From positions 1 through 64,000 of the forward strand of contig CAMVAT010000008.1 in assembly GCA_947165505.1 (NCBI GenBank): DNA of 64,000 nt, written 5' to 3'. The notes beneath the pieces were generated by a model. The model saw only the letters and a list, made by a program, of their open reading frames with translations. It searched no databases and was not told the DNA's origin. Both the position numbers and the translations under genes were made by a program. How positions within the stretch are numbered: position 1 is the stretch's first letter; every line of letters begins with the position of its first letter. Origin of the DNA: an uncultured Prevotellaceae bacterium (GTDB lineage: Bacteria > Bacteroidota > Bacteroidia > Bacteroidales > Bacteroidaceae). Positions 52,273-60,931 of the stretch are shown here, piece after piece.

Positions 52273-54084
52273 ATGCGTAGTTTTCTCAAGCGGATAGGTG
52301 TATGGACATACCGGCCGGTGAAGGAGAACCAGTGGTTCTTCTTCTGGATGTTTCTTCTGGGCATGGCCTGCATCCTCACCATCAACCGTTTTGGCAAGCA
52401 CCGGGCGGTCTTTGAACTCTTCATCGACCTCTATCTCTTGTGTGCGGTGCTGTCGATGCTGCCACGGTCGTTGCGCAAAGGGGTCCGAGGCGTTCTCTAT
52501 GTCGTCTTTTACGCCCTGGCTATCGTCGATGTGTTCTGCCGATACCGGTTGGGCTCGCCCATCGGTCCGGCGCTGGTGCAGAATGTACTCTTCACCAATG
52601 CCCGCGAGGCCTCCGAGGCGCTCGCCACCTACGTCACATGGCGCAGCGTATGCTCGCCCGTCTTGGTGGTCGTCGCGCTCTTGCTGCTCCATGTGGCGAG
52701 TGCCTTGGCGCGCTCCTTCGGCAGTGGGCACTCGCGTTGGCACAAGGCGCTCCGTTGGCGGCTGCCCGAGCATCGCCAGTCGGCGGCGGGGTGGGGGTGC
52801 CTGTTGATGGCGGTGCTGTGCGCTCTCTCATCGTTCACCAACAAGCGGTTCCTCTATTATAATATCATCAAGGCCGACACCAATCTCGAGAGTCAGTATT
52901 ATCTGCAGTTGGTGCCATCCACCACCGAGTTTTATCTGCCCGTCTATCGCCTGATGCACGCGCTCAATGTGGTGCGCATCTCGCAGAATGAATTGCGCAC
53001 GCTCGTGGCTCGCGCCGACCGGGTGCAGGTGGACAGTTGCTCCTATCGTTCGCCCTGCATTGTCTTCATCATCGGCGAGAGTTACAACCGTCATCACAGC
53101 GCACTCTATGGGTATGACAAGCCCACCACGCCTTGGCAGTCGGCCATGGCGGCCGACAGTGCTATGACGGTGTTCACCGATGTGGTGGCTCCCTTCCACC
53201 AGACATCCGAGGTGTTTAAATTGGCTTTCTCTCTCTATGGATATGGCGAGAAACGGGCGTGGGCCGACTATCCCCTGTTCACGCAGCTGTTTCTCAAGGC
53301 GGGCTATCATGTGTCGTTCATCACCAATCAGTTCGTCAACGACCCCTCGCAGGATGTGTGGGACTTCAGTGCCGGCAATATCATCAACGAACCTGTCTTG
53401 AGCCAGTCGCAGTTCAGCGACAGAAATGCCGCCCTGCATACTTACGACGAGGGCCTGCTGGCCGACTACGACTCGCTGGGGGTGAAGGGCTATGAGCACC
53501 AACTCGTCATCTTCCATCTGCTGGGCCAGCATGTGGCCTATGCCGACCGTTACCCGACGGCCTACAGCCGCTTCCATGCCGATGATTACAACCGCCCGGA
53601 CCTGACCGACGCCGACAGGCAGGTGCTCGCCGAATACGACAATGCCACGCTCTACAACGACGAGGTGGTGCGCCGCATCGTCGAACTGTTCCGCGACGAC
53701 GAGGCGGTGGTCATCTATATGCCCGACCACGGCGAACTGTGTTTCGACATGGCCAACGAAGGACGTGAGGCTTTCGGTCGCTCGTTTGATGTGAAGACCG
53801 AGAGCGAGATACGGCAGCAGTTCGAGATTCCGTTCTGGATATGGATGTCTGACCGTTACCGCCAGCGTCACCCCGATGTCTATGAGCGGGTGAAGGCTGT
53901 GAGAGACGTGCCTTTCATGACCGACAACATCGACCAGATGCTGCTCTCACTGGCGGGCATCGCCAGCGCCGACTACAGGCCCGACTGCGACCCGCTCAGT
54001 CCGCTCTACGATGCCGGGCGGCCGCGGATGCTGATGGGGCAGATACGCTATGAGCGCGGTGCCGCCGCTATCGCTCCGCAGTAG
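52273..54084 (+). CDS. phosphoethanolamine transferase-like membrane sulfatase-fold enzyme
   Basis: The 603-aa protein has about four or five N-terminal transmembrane helices and a periplasmic alkaline-phosphatase/sulfatase-fold domain from about residue 260. Family motifs: VFIIGESYNRHHSALYGYDKPTTPW, a Thr in FHQTSEVFK as probable nucleophile, VIFHLLGQHVAY, and VIYMPDHGELCFD. EptA/CptA-type enzymes move phosphoethanolamine to lipid A, core sugars or other surface glycans, which can lower polymyxin sensitivity. Its exact target here is unknown. The 3' end overlaps the convergent glycosyltransferase gene by 17 nt. Confidence 0.87.
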   Translation: MRSFLKRIGVWTYRPVKENQWFFFWMFLLGMACILTINRFGKHRAVFELFIDLYLLCAVLSMLPRSLRKGVRGVLYVVFYALAIVDVFCRYRLGSPIGPALVQNVLFTNAREASEALATYVTWRSVCSPVLVVVALLLLHVASALARSFGSGHSRWHKALRWRLPEHRQSAAGWGCLLMAVLCALSSFTNKRFLYYNIIKADTNLESQYYLQLVPSTTEFYLPVYRLMHALNVVRISQNELRTLVARADRVQVDSCSYRSPCIVFIIGESYNRHHSALYGYDKPTTPWQSAMAADSAMTVFTDVVAPFHQTSEVFKLAFSLYGYGEKRAWADYPLFTQLFLKAGYHVSFITNQFVNDPSQDVWDFSAGNIINEPVLSQSQFSDRNAALHTYDEGLLADYDSLGVKGYEHQLVIFHLLGQHVAYADRYPTAYSRFHADDYNRPDLTDADRQVLAEYDNATLYNDEVVRRIVELFRDDEAVVIYMPDHGELCFDMANEGREAFGRSFDVKTESEIRQQFEIPFWIWMSDRYRQRHPDVYERVKAVRDVPFMTDNIDQMLLSLAGIASADYRPDCDPLSPLYDAGRPRMLMGQIRYERGAAAIAPQ

Positions 54085-55504
54085 CCATCATATACAGGGT
54101 CGTGCCTTTCTCCTTGCTCTCGGCCACAATCTCATAGCCGCACGAGTCGAGAAAGGCGTGCATCCCGCCGTCGCCTGTCAGCACGAAGTCGGTCTGTCTG
54201 TCGCGGCAGGCGTCTTTGGCCTCTTCCAGCATCTGGGGCTGCCCCGCCGGCCTACAGCCGAAATACTTGCAACCCGCCACGGCGCCCGAGGGCACGTCGT
54301 AGGCGTCTTCCACGTCGAAATACACGATGCCCGGGTGCTCCGTCTTCGTGTCGTGGGCGATGCGGCTCATGGTCGAGGCGATATCGTAAAACGCTTGTTT
54401 GTCGGCATCATCGGCGAAGGTCAGGTTGCCCTTGTAGCCCATGACATAGTTCAATACCACGCACACGAGGGCCAACACGCCCACCAATGCCACGCTCATC
54501 CGGCGCATACGCTCGCGCACGGGCTCTGGCGGCAGTTTCAGCAGCGAGATGCACAGGAAGACCAACAGGGGCGACGCGATGACATAGTGATAGGCACGCT
54601 CGCCGCCAAACAGACAGGCTGCGAACATCCATACGCTGACCACCAACGGGAAATACGTCCAGCGTATCAGATGACTGCGCATCAGCAGCGCGCCTGCCAC
54701 GGTGACGACGAAGAGGGGCAGGGCCACATACCACGATCGGAAGGAAAGGGCACCGGCTTCCCGGCTGTAGGTGACATATTCTTGCACGAAGGCACTCAGG
54801 GCTCCGTCCATGGCCAGCCACACGATGAAGGGGGCTGCCACGAGCGTGGCACCGCCCAGCGTGAGCCACAGCAGGCGCCAGAAATCGTGCTTCCGCCGCC
54901 ACGCGTATATAAGGAAAGTCACGGGCAGGATGATGTGCACCGCTGCCATGTCTATCCGTATCATGGCGATGGCACCCAGACTGGCGCCCAACAGCAGTGC
55001 GCGGTTGTTCAGATGCAGGTGCGACGTATGGCGGTTGTAAAAGGTCTTGCACACCACATAGAGCGAGAGCACCATCGGAGCCAGACAGTAGTCTTCGCAA
55101 CGTATCTCATAGTGTATCAGTGGGTTGAAATAGGCCAGTGCCATCATGGCCGTGGCTATCCACGACAGCCGCCTGCCTAAAAACAGATGGGCGGTGCGGT
55201 AGGTGAAATAAAAAGTGAAGGCATAGAAACATACGCTCAACCAAAATACGCCATGATAACTGTGCGGGCATAGCAGATACCCGATGCCGTAGATCAGCCA
55301 AAGCAAGGGACCTCCCGTGCCAGAGAAGTCGATATAGGGCGTCTGTCCGCTCATCCACGACTTGCCGCACAGATAATACCATGCCGAGTCGCCACGCCCG
55401 AACACATCGTGTGTATAGGAGTCGGGCGAGATGCATAACAATATAAATAGTGCCAGCAGAATGGCCATCCCTATCGATGGCAGATGCTCTTTCATGTGTT
55501 TCAT
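54068..55504 (-). CDS. GT-C-type membrane glycosyltransferase (GT39-like)
   Basis: The 478-aa protein has about 11 transmembrane segments and an early lumenal-type loop with FGRGDSAWYYLCGKSWMSGQTPYIDFSGTGGPLLWLIYGIGYLL, the pattern of GT-C enzymes that use polyprenyl-phosphate sugars. A soluble C-terminal tail (about 380-478) follows. It probably adds a sugar to an envelope glycan or lipid A. Donor and acceptor are not readable. Confidence 0.78.
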   Translation of the reverse strand: MKHMKEHLPSIGMAILLALFILLCISPDSYTHDVFGRGDSAWYYLCGKSWMSGQTPYIDFSGTGGPLLWLIYGIGYLLCPHSYHGVFWLSVCFYAFTFYFTYRTAHLFLGRRLSWIATAMMALAYFNPLIHYEIRCEDYCLAPMVLSLYVVCKTFYNRHTSHLHLNNRALLLGASLGAIAMIRIDMAAVHIILPVTFLIYAWRRKHDFWRLLWLTLGGATLVAAPFIVWLAMDGALSAFVQEYVTYSREAGALSFRSWYVALPLFVVTVAGALLMRSHLIRWTYFPLVVSVWMFAACLFGGERAYHYVIASPLLVFLCISLLKLPPEPVRERMRRMSVALVGVLALVCVVLNYVMGYKGNLTFADDADKQAFYDIASTMSRIAHDTKTEHPGIVYFDVEDAYDVPSGAVAGCKYFGCRPAGQPQMLEEAKDACRDRQTDFVLTGDGGMHAFLDSCGYEIVAESKEKGTTLYMMATAER

Positions 55505-55889
55505 AGTTGTCTTCGCTTGATAATCTTAGTAATTCTGATCTTTCTTTTAGAGGTAAGAGGTAAGAGGTGAGAGGTGAGAGGTAAGAGATATGTTTAGAGC
55601 AAGAAACCGTGTAGAACACTCAACACTCAACACTAAACACTAAACAGGCAGGGGGCAAGGGGCAGGAGATGAGTTGTGGGACGACAGTGAGAAATCGTTT
55701 TCCACGCTGTAGGGGCGGGTCACTGTGCCCGCCCGCACGAGCGAAGCGAGTTCCCCCTTCCCCTCGACGTAGGGACAGGGCACGCCCTGTCCGCCATTTG
55801 TCGCCATCGTCGTGCTATCTACTCCCTCCCCTCGGGGAGGGTCGGGGAGGGGGCTCTCACTCGGGGAGGGTCGGGGAGGGGGCTTTCTC
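55505..55889. repeat. 385-bp repeat-only intergenic block
   Basis: No gene is seen. In order it holds AGGTGAGAGGTAAG 7-bp units (55551-55590), ACACTCAACACTAAAC units (55616-55645), a GGGCAAGGGGCAGG tract and a 59-bp segment (55661-55719) repeated inverted at 56517-56575. A GGGGCGGGTCACTGTGCCCG palindrome, a GGACAGGGC palindrome (55770-55800) and two GC-rich palindromes (55822-55908) follow; the last runs into the end of the phosphoesterase gene. Confidence 0.9.
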
Positions 55890-56396
55890 TCAGGGGAGGG
55901 CCTTAGAGGGGGCTAACGTCACCACCTCGCAGTCTTTCATCTCGCTCCCGTCGATGGTCAGTCGTACCAGGGTGCGCTCTTTCTGCCATCCCTGCATGCC
56001 TGCGGCGCCGGGGTTGATGTGCAACAGACCGAGCGTCTTGTCGTATTGCACCTTGAGAATATGCGAGTGGCCGCTGATGAACAGCTGTGGCGGCGAGGCG
56101 TAGATGCGGTTGCGGATAGAGGCGTCGTAACGTCCGGGGTAGCCCCCGATGTGTTTCATCAGCACGTCCACCTCTTCGCATTTCCATCGGAGTATCTCGG
56201 GGAACATCCGTCGCAGGTCGCCGCCGTCGCAGTTGCCGCAGACGGCTCTCAACGGGCGGAAGGCCGCCAGTCGCTCTGCCAGTTCCACCGAGCAGATGTC
56301 GCCCGCGTGCCATATCTCGTCGCATGGCTCCAGATATGTCAGATACTGTTCATCCCAGTAGGAGTGCGTATCACTGATGATGCCTATTTTTTTCAT
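55890..56396 (-). CDS. metallophosphoesterase, YfcE family
   Basis: The 168-aa protein carries the calcineurin-like metal motifs in order: GIISDTHSYWD, WHAGDICS, AVCGNCDGGDLRR, and FISGHSHILK, as in YfcE/MJ0936 phosphodiesterases. It probably hydrolyses a phosphodiester with Mn2+ in the cytoplasm; the physiological substrate is unknown. The start MKKIGIISDTHS at 56396 is chosen over the ORF-track Met. The C-terminal LAPSKALP and the TGA stop come from the GC-rich repeat. Confidence 0.9.
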   Translation of the reverse strand: MKKIGIISDTHSYWDEQYLTYLEPCDEIWHAGDICSVELAERLAAFRPLRAVCGNCDGGDLRRMFPEILRWKCEEVDVLMKHIGGYPGRYDASIRNRIYASPPQLFISGHSHILKVQYDKTLGLLHINPGAAGMQGWQKERTLVRLTIDGSEMKDCEVVTLAPSKALP

Positions 56397-56420
56397 GTGT
56401 TTCTTTGTTATAAGACCCAT

Positions 56421-56609
56421 CCCCCGGCCCCTCCCTTGTAGGGAGGGGAGTGGTTACTATTGCAAATGATACATGGTGCACGGTCATGTGCCCCGTCGTA
56501 GGGGCGGGTAACTGTGCCCGCCCCTACAGCGTGGAGAACGATTTCTCACTGTCGTCCCACAACTCATCTCCTGCCCCCTGCCCCTTGCCCCAAAGCACAC
56601 CTCTCACCT
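56421..56609. repeat. repeat block upstream of the phosphoesterase
   Basis: Contains a CCCTCCCTTGTAGGGAGGG palindrome (56428-56452) and a 49-bp segment (56475-56523) that recurs at 57349-57397 with one change. It also holds the inverted 59-bp copy (56517-56575) of 55661-55719 and AGGTGAG units (56599-56614). No gene. Confidence 0.9.
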
Positions 56610-57263
56610 CTATCGCGTCTCCCTCCCCTCGGGGAGGGTCGGGGAGGGGGCTCCTTTCACCCCCCTGATCCACTCTGCTATCCATGCCGCGGTCTTCTCC
56701 TGACCCAGGAGCGAGGCATCCACACACAGGTCGTACGATGTGCTGTCGCCCCACCGTTTGCCGGTGTAGTAGTTATAGTACGAGGCGCGCTCGTGCTCTT
56801 GCTCACTGATGATCTTGCTTGCTTCGCTTTCACTGCAGCCATGCCGTTTGCATACCTGCTGGATGCGGTAGTCCAGGCGTGCCGTGATGAAGATATTCAC
56901 ACATTCGGGCATGTCGCGCAGGATATAGTCGGCGCAGCGGCCCACAAACACGCACGAACCCTCTTGCGCCGCCTTGCGGATAGCATCGCTCTGAAACTGA
57001 AACAGGCTCTCTTGCGAGAAACGGTTGGCATGGATGTTGGTGTCGCTCAGGTGGGGCAGATGCGTGTGGAAGAGCGAACGGAAGAATCCTTTGTGCTCAT
57101 CGTTCTGCTCAAAGAACTTCTCACTGAATCCGCTCTCCTTGGCCGCCAGGTTGAGTATCTCGCGGTCGTAAAACTGGCATCCGAACTCTTTTGCCAGCAG
57201 TTGGGCTACCACCCGGCCACCAGAGCCCAGTTGCCGCCCCACGTTGATGATGATTTTATCCAT
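56610..57263 (-). CDS. cytidylate-kinase-like protein
   Basis: The 217-aa P-loop kinase begins MDKIIINVGRQLGSGGRVVAQLLAKEFG, then FYDREILNLAAKESGFSEKFFE, GSCVFVGRCADYILRD and FITARLDYRIQQV, as in the cytidylate kinase-like family (AK-like fold) that is distinct from Cmk. The phosphate acceptor is unknown. The C-terminal GAPSPTLPEGRETR is encoded by the GC-rich palindromic repeat (56622-56655), an extension beyond the kinase fold. Confidence 0.87.
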   Translation of the reverse strand: MDKIIINVGRQLGSGGRVVAQLLAKEFGCQFYDREILNLAAKESGFSEKFFEQNDEHKGFFRSLFHTHLPHLSDTNIHANRFSQESLFQFQSDAIRKAAQEGSCVFVGRCADYILRDMPECVNIFITARLDYRIQQVCKRHGCSESEASKIISEQEHERASYYNYYTGKRWGDSTSYDLCVDASLLGQEKTAAWIAEWIRGVKGAPSPTLPEGRETR

Positions 57264-57576
57264 GTCTTGGTTTTTTGTTGAGTGTTCGTAGCCCCCTCCC
57301 CGTCCCTCCCCGAGGGGAGGGAGTGATTAGCATCGTGGCAAAGGGCAGGGTGCACGGTCATGTGCCCCGTCGTAGGGGCGGGTCACTGTGCCCGCCCGCA
57401 CGGCCCGGTGGGCCGTTCATTTGTATTTTATCCCGCCGCAGGCGGCGATGATGGAGGGTTTAGGGTTTATGGCTTAGGGTTTAGGGTTCGTGGTTTAGGG
57501 TTCGTGGCATATCTCCTGCCCCTTGCCCCCTGCCCCTTGCCCCTTGCCCCTTGCCCCAAAGCATACCTCTTACCTC
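57264..57576. repeat. repeat-only gap between the MATE and cytidylate-kinase-like genes
   Basis: Holds a GC-rich palindrome (57291-57323), the 49-bp segment at 57349-57397, a GGCCCGGTGGGCC palindrome, GTTTAGGGTTTATGG units (about 57455-57505), CCCCTTGCCCCTTGCC units (57518-57558) and the start of an AGGTGAG/AGGTAAG array. No gene seen. Confidence 0.9.
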
Positions 57577-58932
57577 TTACCTCTCACCTCTCACCTCTAA
57601 GTGAACTATAAACCTCCGCAGCATGATGAATGCCACCAAAGCCGCGATGCCGTCGCTCGCGGGCAGCGCAGCCCACACGCCGTTCAGTCCCCAGATAAGC
57701 GGGAACGCCAGCAGCAGCGGCAGCAAGAACAGCAGCTGACGCGACAGCGACAGGAATATGCTGATCTTCACCTTGCCGATACATTGGAAGAAATTGCCCA
57801 CCACCATCTGGAAACCGATCACCGGAAACAGCAGCATATTGATGCGGATGCCGTCAATGCTCAGCTCGATGAGCGTGGGGTCGGTGGTGAACAGCCGTGC
57901 GCAGTAGTAGGGCAGAAACATGCCGATGACCCAGCCCGTGACCATGATGCCCGTGGCGGCGATGATGGCCAACTTGAGCACACGCATCAGGCGGTCGGTC
58001 TGTTGGGCTCCGTAGTTATAGCCCGCAATGGGTTGCATGCCTTGGTTCACGCCCATCACAAACATGGCAAACATCATGGCGATGGAGTTGGCGATGGAGT
58101 AGGCACCCACTGCCATGTCGCCCCCATAGTGCACCAGTTGGTTGTTCATGAAGATGACGATGATACAGGCGCACAGGTTCATCAGAAAGGGCGAGATGCC
58201 GATACTGACGATATTCTTCACCAAAGCCGACTTCAGACGGTAGATGCCTCGTTGCAGGTGCAGCAGCTCCTTCTTGTCAGAGAAGAGCCACATCTGCCAT
58301 GCCATCGCCATCGTCTGGGGGATGATGGTGGCGAAGGCGGCACCGCGGATGCCCCAGCCCCACCACCAGATGAACACCACGTCGAGCAGGATGTTCATCA
58401 CCACGGTGAAGATGGTGGCATACATGGCATGGCGCGGTTTCGAGGCGGCACGTAGCACGGCGTTCATGCCGAAATACATGTGTGTCACCACGTTGCCTGC
58501 CAATATCACCTCCATAAACTCACGGGCGTAGGGCAGCGTCTGGTCGCTCGCGCCGAAGAAACGCAGGATGGGGTCGAGGAAGATGAGGCAGATAGCGCCG
58601 AACAGCAGGCCGATGATGAGGTTCAGCGTCACCGTGTTGCCCAGCAGGTGCTGTGCCGTGCGGTAGTCGCGCTGCCCTAGGCGCATACTGATGGTGGTCG
58701 AGGCGCCCACGCCCACGGCGGCACCGAAGGCACCGCTCAAGTTCATGAAGGGGAAGGTCACCCCCAGTCCGGCGATGGCGTCGGCACCCACCTGTTGTCC
58801 GATGAAGGCGCGGTCGATGATGTTATACAGGCTCGAGGCGGTCATGGCTATCATGGCCGGCACGGCATATTGCACCAGCAGCCGCCCCACCGGCTTCGTA
58901 CCTAACTCGAGTGTCGCTTTCTTATTGTCCAT
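57577..58932 (-). CDS. MATE family efflux transporter
   Basis: A 451-aa, 12-helix multidrug/toxin extrusion protein. Features: RLLVQYAVPAMIAMTASSLYNIIDRAFIGQQVGADAIAGLG in helices 1-2, the internal-repeat partner in the second half (MGVNQGMQPIAGYNYGAQQTDRLMRVLK), and few charges in the helices. It exports organic cations or drugs with Na+ or H+. The start MDNKKATLELG (58932) fits the promoter at 58942-58972. The last residues (EVRGER) and the stop lie in an AGGTGAG tandem repeat. Confidence 0.92.
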   Translation of the reverse strand: MDNKKATLELGTKPVGRLLVQYAVPAMIAMTASSLYNIIDRAFIGQQVGADAIAGLGVTFPFMNLSGAFGAAVGVGASTTISMRLGQRDYRTAQHLLGNTVTLNLIIGLLFGAICLIFLDPILRFFGASDQTLPYAREFMEVILAGNVVTHMYFGMNAVLRAASKPRHAMYATIFTVVMNILLDVVFIWWWGWGIRGAAFATIIPQTMAMAWQMWLFSDKKELLHLQRGIYRLKSALVKNIVSIGISPFLMNLCACIIVIFMNNQLVHYGGDMAVGAYSIANSIAMMFAMFVMGVNQGMQPIAGYNYGAQQTDRLMRVLKLAIIAATGIMVTGWVIGMFLPYYCARLFTTDPTLIELSIDGIRINMLLFPVIGFQMVVGNFFQCIGKVKISIFLSLSRQLLFLLPLLLAFPLIWGLNGVWAALPASDGIAALVAFIMLRRFIVHLEVRGER

Positions 58933-58941
58933 ATTCGACGG

Positions 58942-58972
58942 CAAAGGTACGAAGAAACAACCAATCCGCAAA
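58942..58972 (-). promoter_or_regulatory. promoter of the MATE gene, with a very short leader
   Basis: Minus-strand TTTG (58969-58972), a 19-nt spacer and TACCTTTG (58942-58949). The -7 element ends 9 nt before the ATG, so the leader should be only a few bases. Confidence 0.7.
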
Positions 58973-59002
58973 AACTTTTACCGTAAAAGTCGCGTCCGAC
59001 TC

Positions 59003-60910
59003 CTACAACCTGAAAAATGTCTTCCAGTCTGTCAAAACGGCCTTCCTTCCCCTCAGCTTGTCTGGAGTATCGTAGGGGTGGTCCACATCATTATAAATCA
59101 TCAACCCGCTTTCATGCAGCCTGATTGCCAACTCGATGGAGAAAGGCGAGAGTAATTGGTCGATGGGCTCACTGTCTTTCGAGGTGGTCAGTATCAGGTC
59201 GTATCCGATACTAACCTTTTCCAGGGGATTGAGGATGAGTTGTATAAATTGCATGCGGTAGTCGTAGCCTGCTTGCTGAATGATGGACTGGGCTTTTGCG
59301 ACGATGATTCGGGCTTTCTCGGTGTCGCTGACCGGCAAGCGGGCGATGCTGTCGCTTGTCATCGTACTGATAAAATACGGGTATTGTTTGATGGTGTAAC
59401 TGTCGTTCCAGCCGAATGGCGTTGTATGCTCTTCTTTTTGACTGATTACGATTCCGTGCAGTTGTGAGCGCTTGGTCAATGCCTCGTACTCCTTGGTGTC
59501 GGTCGCGTTGGAGAGGGGTGGGTCCTTATAAAGCCCGGCTTTTTTACAGGGCCTGTAGTAAAGATTGGATAGCAAACTCTGTATGGCGATGCCGGGCACT
59601 TCTGCCGCTTCGTTCGCAGGGCAGTAGTGGGTCTGGTAAGTGATGTCGTAGTTGCGCTTTTTGTCAGGCGTGATGTGGATGTCTCTCTCCTCTCCAACGA
59701 TGCGATATATCCCTGCGAACCGCCGGTCGATGTGGCAGCCCATCCGATAGGTCGCAATCGGAAAACGGCCTTCAAAGCTGAAAAGGTGCTGCATCACGGC
59801 GTTCGAGGCATTGGTATTCCCCTTCATTTCGTAGTAGTAATAGTCGATGATGTCGCCTGCCTCTAAATCTGGGAGGGGGATGCTGTCTGGCCGGGTGTGA
59901 TAGTCGTCGCCGGGCAACGGACTGAGATACTCCTCGGTGTCTATTTCTATGATGCGCCCGTCGGACTTCACGATTCTCAGGCCGATGAAAGCGGAAGACT
60001 GGTCGAACACCTTGATTTCAAAAGGGAAAGAATAGAGCATTTTACCGTTTCCTTTTATATACGATGCCTTGTCTTTGTCATAGGCAATGTGCGACATGAT
60101 GCGCCGCCCCTCTTCGTCGTTGATTTTGTATCTTACCAGATGTATGCTCTCTTTCTCAACGTATGAGAGGGTGATTCCCCCCATCCGCACGCTGTCTAAT
60201 TCGGCCAGTATCACCACAGGATACCCCGAGTAAATGGCAGGCGACTCTGTGCGCTTGATGCCTGGCAGAGGGATGGCCCACATCTTTTCACGATTCCGTA
60301 CATACTCTTGGTGGTATTTCTGGCGGTCGTCCATTTCCGTCTCCTTGCCCACGGTCACATCGCTCAACGGCCGGATATCCTCCCGCAGCCGGATGGTACT
60401 CACCTTGTCGGCAGAGAGTGCCACAGTCTGTGTTTGGTAACCCACATGCGAGATGCGGGCGGTGGCCGAGGCGGTGGAGTGGGGGATGACAAATAGGCCG
60501 TTGGTGTTGCTTCGCCCTCCGTTCACAATACTGTCTCGACGCGAAATGACGATGTTCACGTTTTGCAAAGGCACTCCTGCCTCATTGACAATCCTGCCAC
60601 GTAGCCTGTATGCTTCTTTCTGTGCGCATTCCACGAATATCTTGTGGTCTTCTGCTTCCACATGGATGGGGTAACTGCCTATCAACTGTTGGATGGCTTG
60701 TGCGATGGGCGTCTCTTTAAACGTACCTTCTACAATAAAGTCTTCCAATTCGTCATAGACGAAGACGATTTGACAGTCATGGGTCGATTGATCTATCTCT
60801 GTCAGGGCCTTTGACAGCGGCGTGTTATGAAATGAACGTGTAATGCGCGTCTGGGTGAACGCGTCCGTAGCCGTGAACAGTAAGATGAGTGTCAGTATGA
60901 TGATGCGCAT
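59003..60910 (-). CDS. exported protein with STN, carboxypeptidase-regulatory-like and DUF3857-type domains
   Basis: The 635-aa protein has a signal peptide (to about residue 20, TDAFTQ) and an STN domain (about 25-90, ITRSFHNTPLSKALTEIDQST...IVFVYDELEDFIVEG). A carboxypeptidase-regulatory-like beta domain follows (about 100-170, RLRGRIVNEAGVPLQNVNIVI), then a large region of the DUF3857 type (about 210-635). STN plus this beta domain is usual on TonB-dependent receptors, but no barrel follows. The next gene upstream encodes a related DUF3857-type lipoprotein; both end with similar LRGRKAVLTDWKTFF / LRGKQAMLSDFHTTF tails. Function unknown. Confidence 0.8.
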   Translation of the reverse strand: MRIIILTLILLFTATDAFTQTRITRSFHNTPLSKALTEIDQSTHDCQIVFVYDELEDFIVEGTFKETPIAQAIQQLIGSYPIHVEAEDHKIFVECAQKEAYRLRGRIVNEAGVPLQNVNIVISRRDSIVNGGRSNTNGLFVIPHSTASATARISHVGYQTQTVALSADKVSTIRLREDIRPLSDVTVGKETEMDDRQKYHQEYVRNREKMWAIPLPGIKRTESPAIYSGYPVVILAELDSVRMGGITLSYVEKESIHLVRYKINDEEGRRIMSHIAYDKDKASYIKGNGKMLYSFPFEIKVFDQSSAFIGLRIVKSDGRIIEIDTEEYLSPLPGDDYHTRPDSIPLPDLEAGDIIDYYYYEMKGNTNASNAVMQHLFSFEGRFPIATYRMGCHIDRRFAGIYRIVGEERDIHITPDKKRNYDITYQTHYCPANEAAEVPGIAIQSLLSNLYYRPCKKAGLYKDPPLSNATDTKEYEALTKRSQLHGIVISQKEEHTTPFGWNDSYTIKQYPYFISTMTSDSIARLPVSDTEKARIIVAKAQSIIQQAGYDYRMQFIQLILNPLEKVSIGYDLILTTSKDSEPIDQLLSPFSIELAIRLHESGLMIYNDVDHPYDTPDKLRGRKAVLTDWKTFFRL

Positions 60911-60931
60911 GATGCTTGGGTCTGATAGAGG

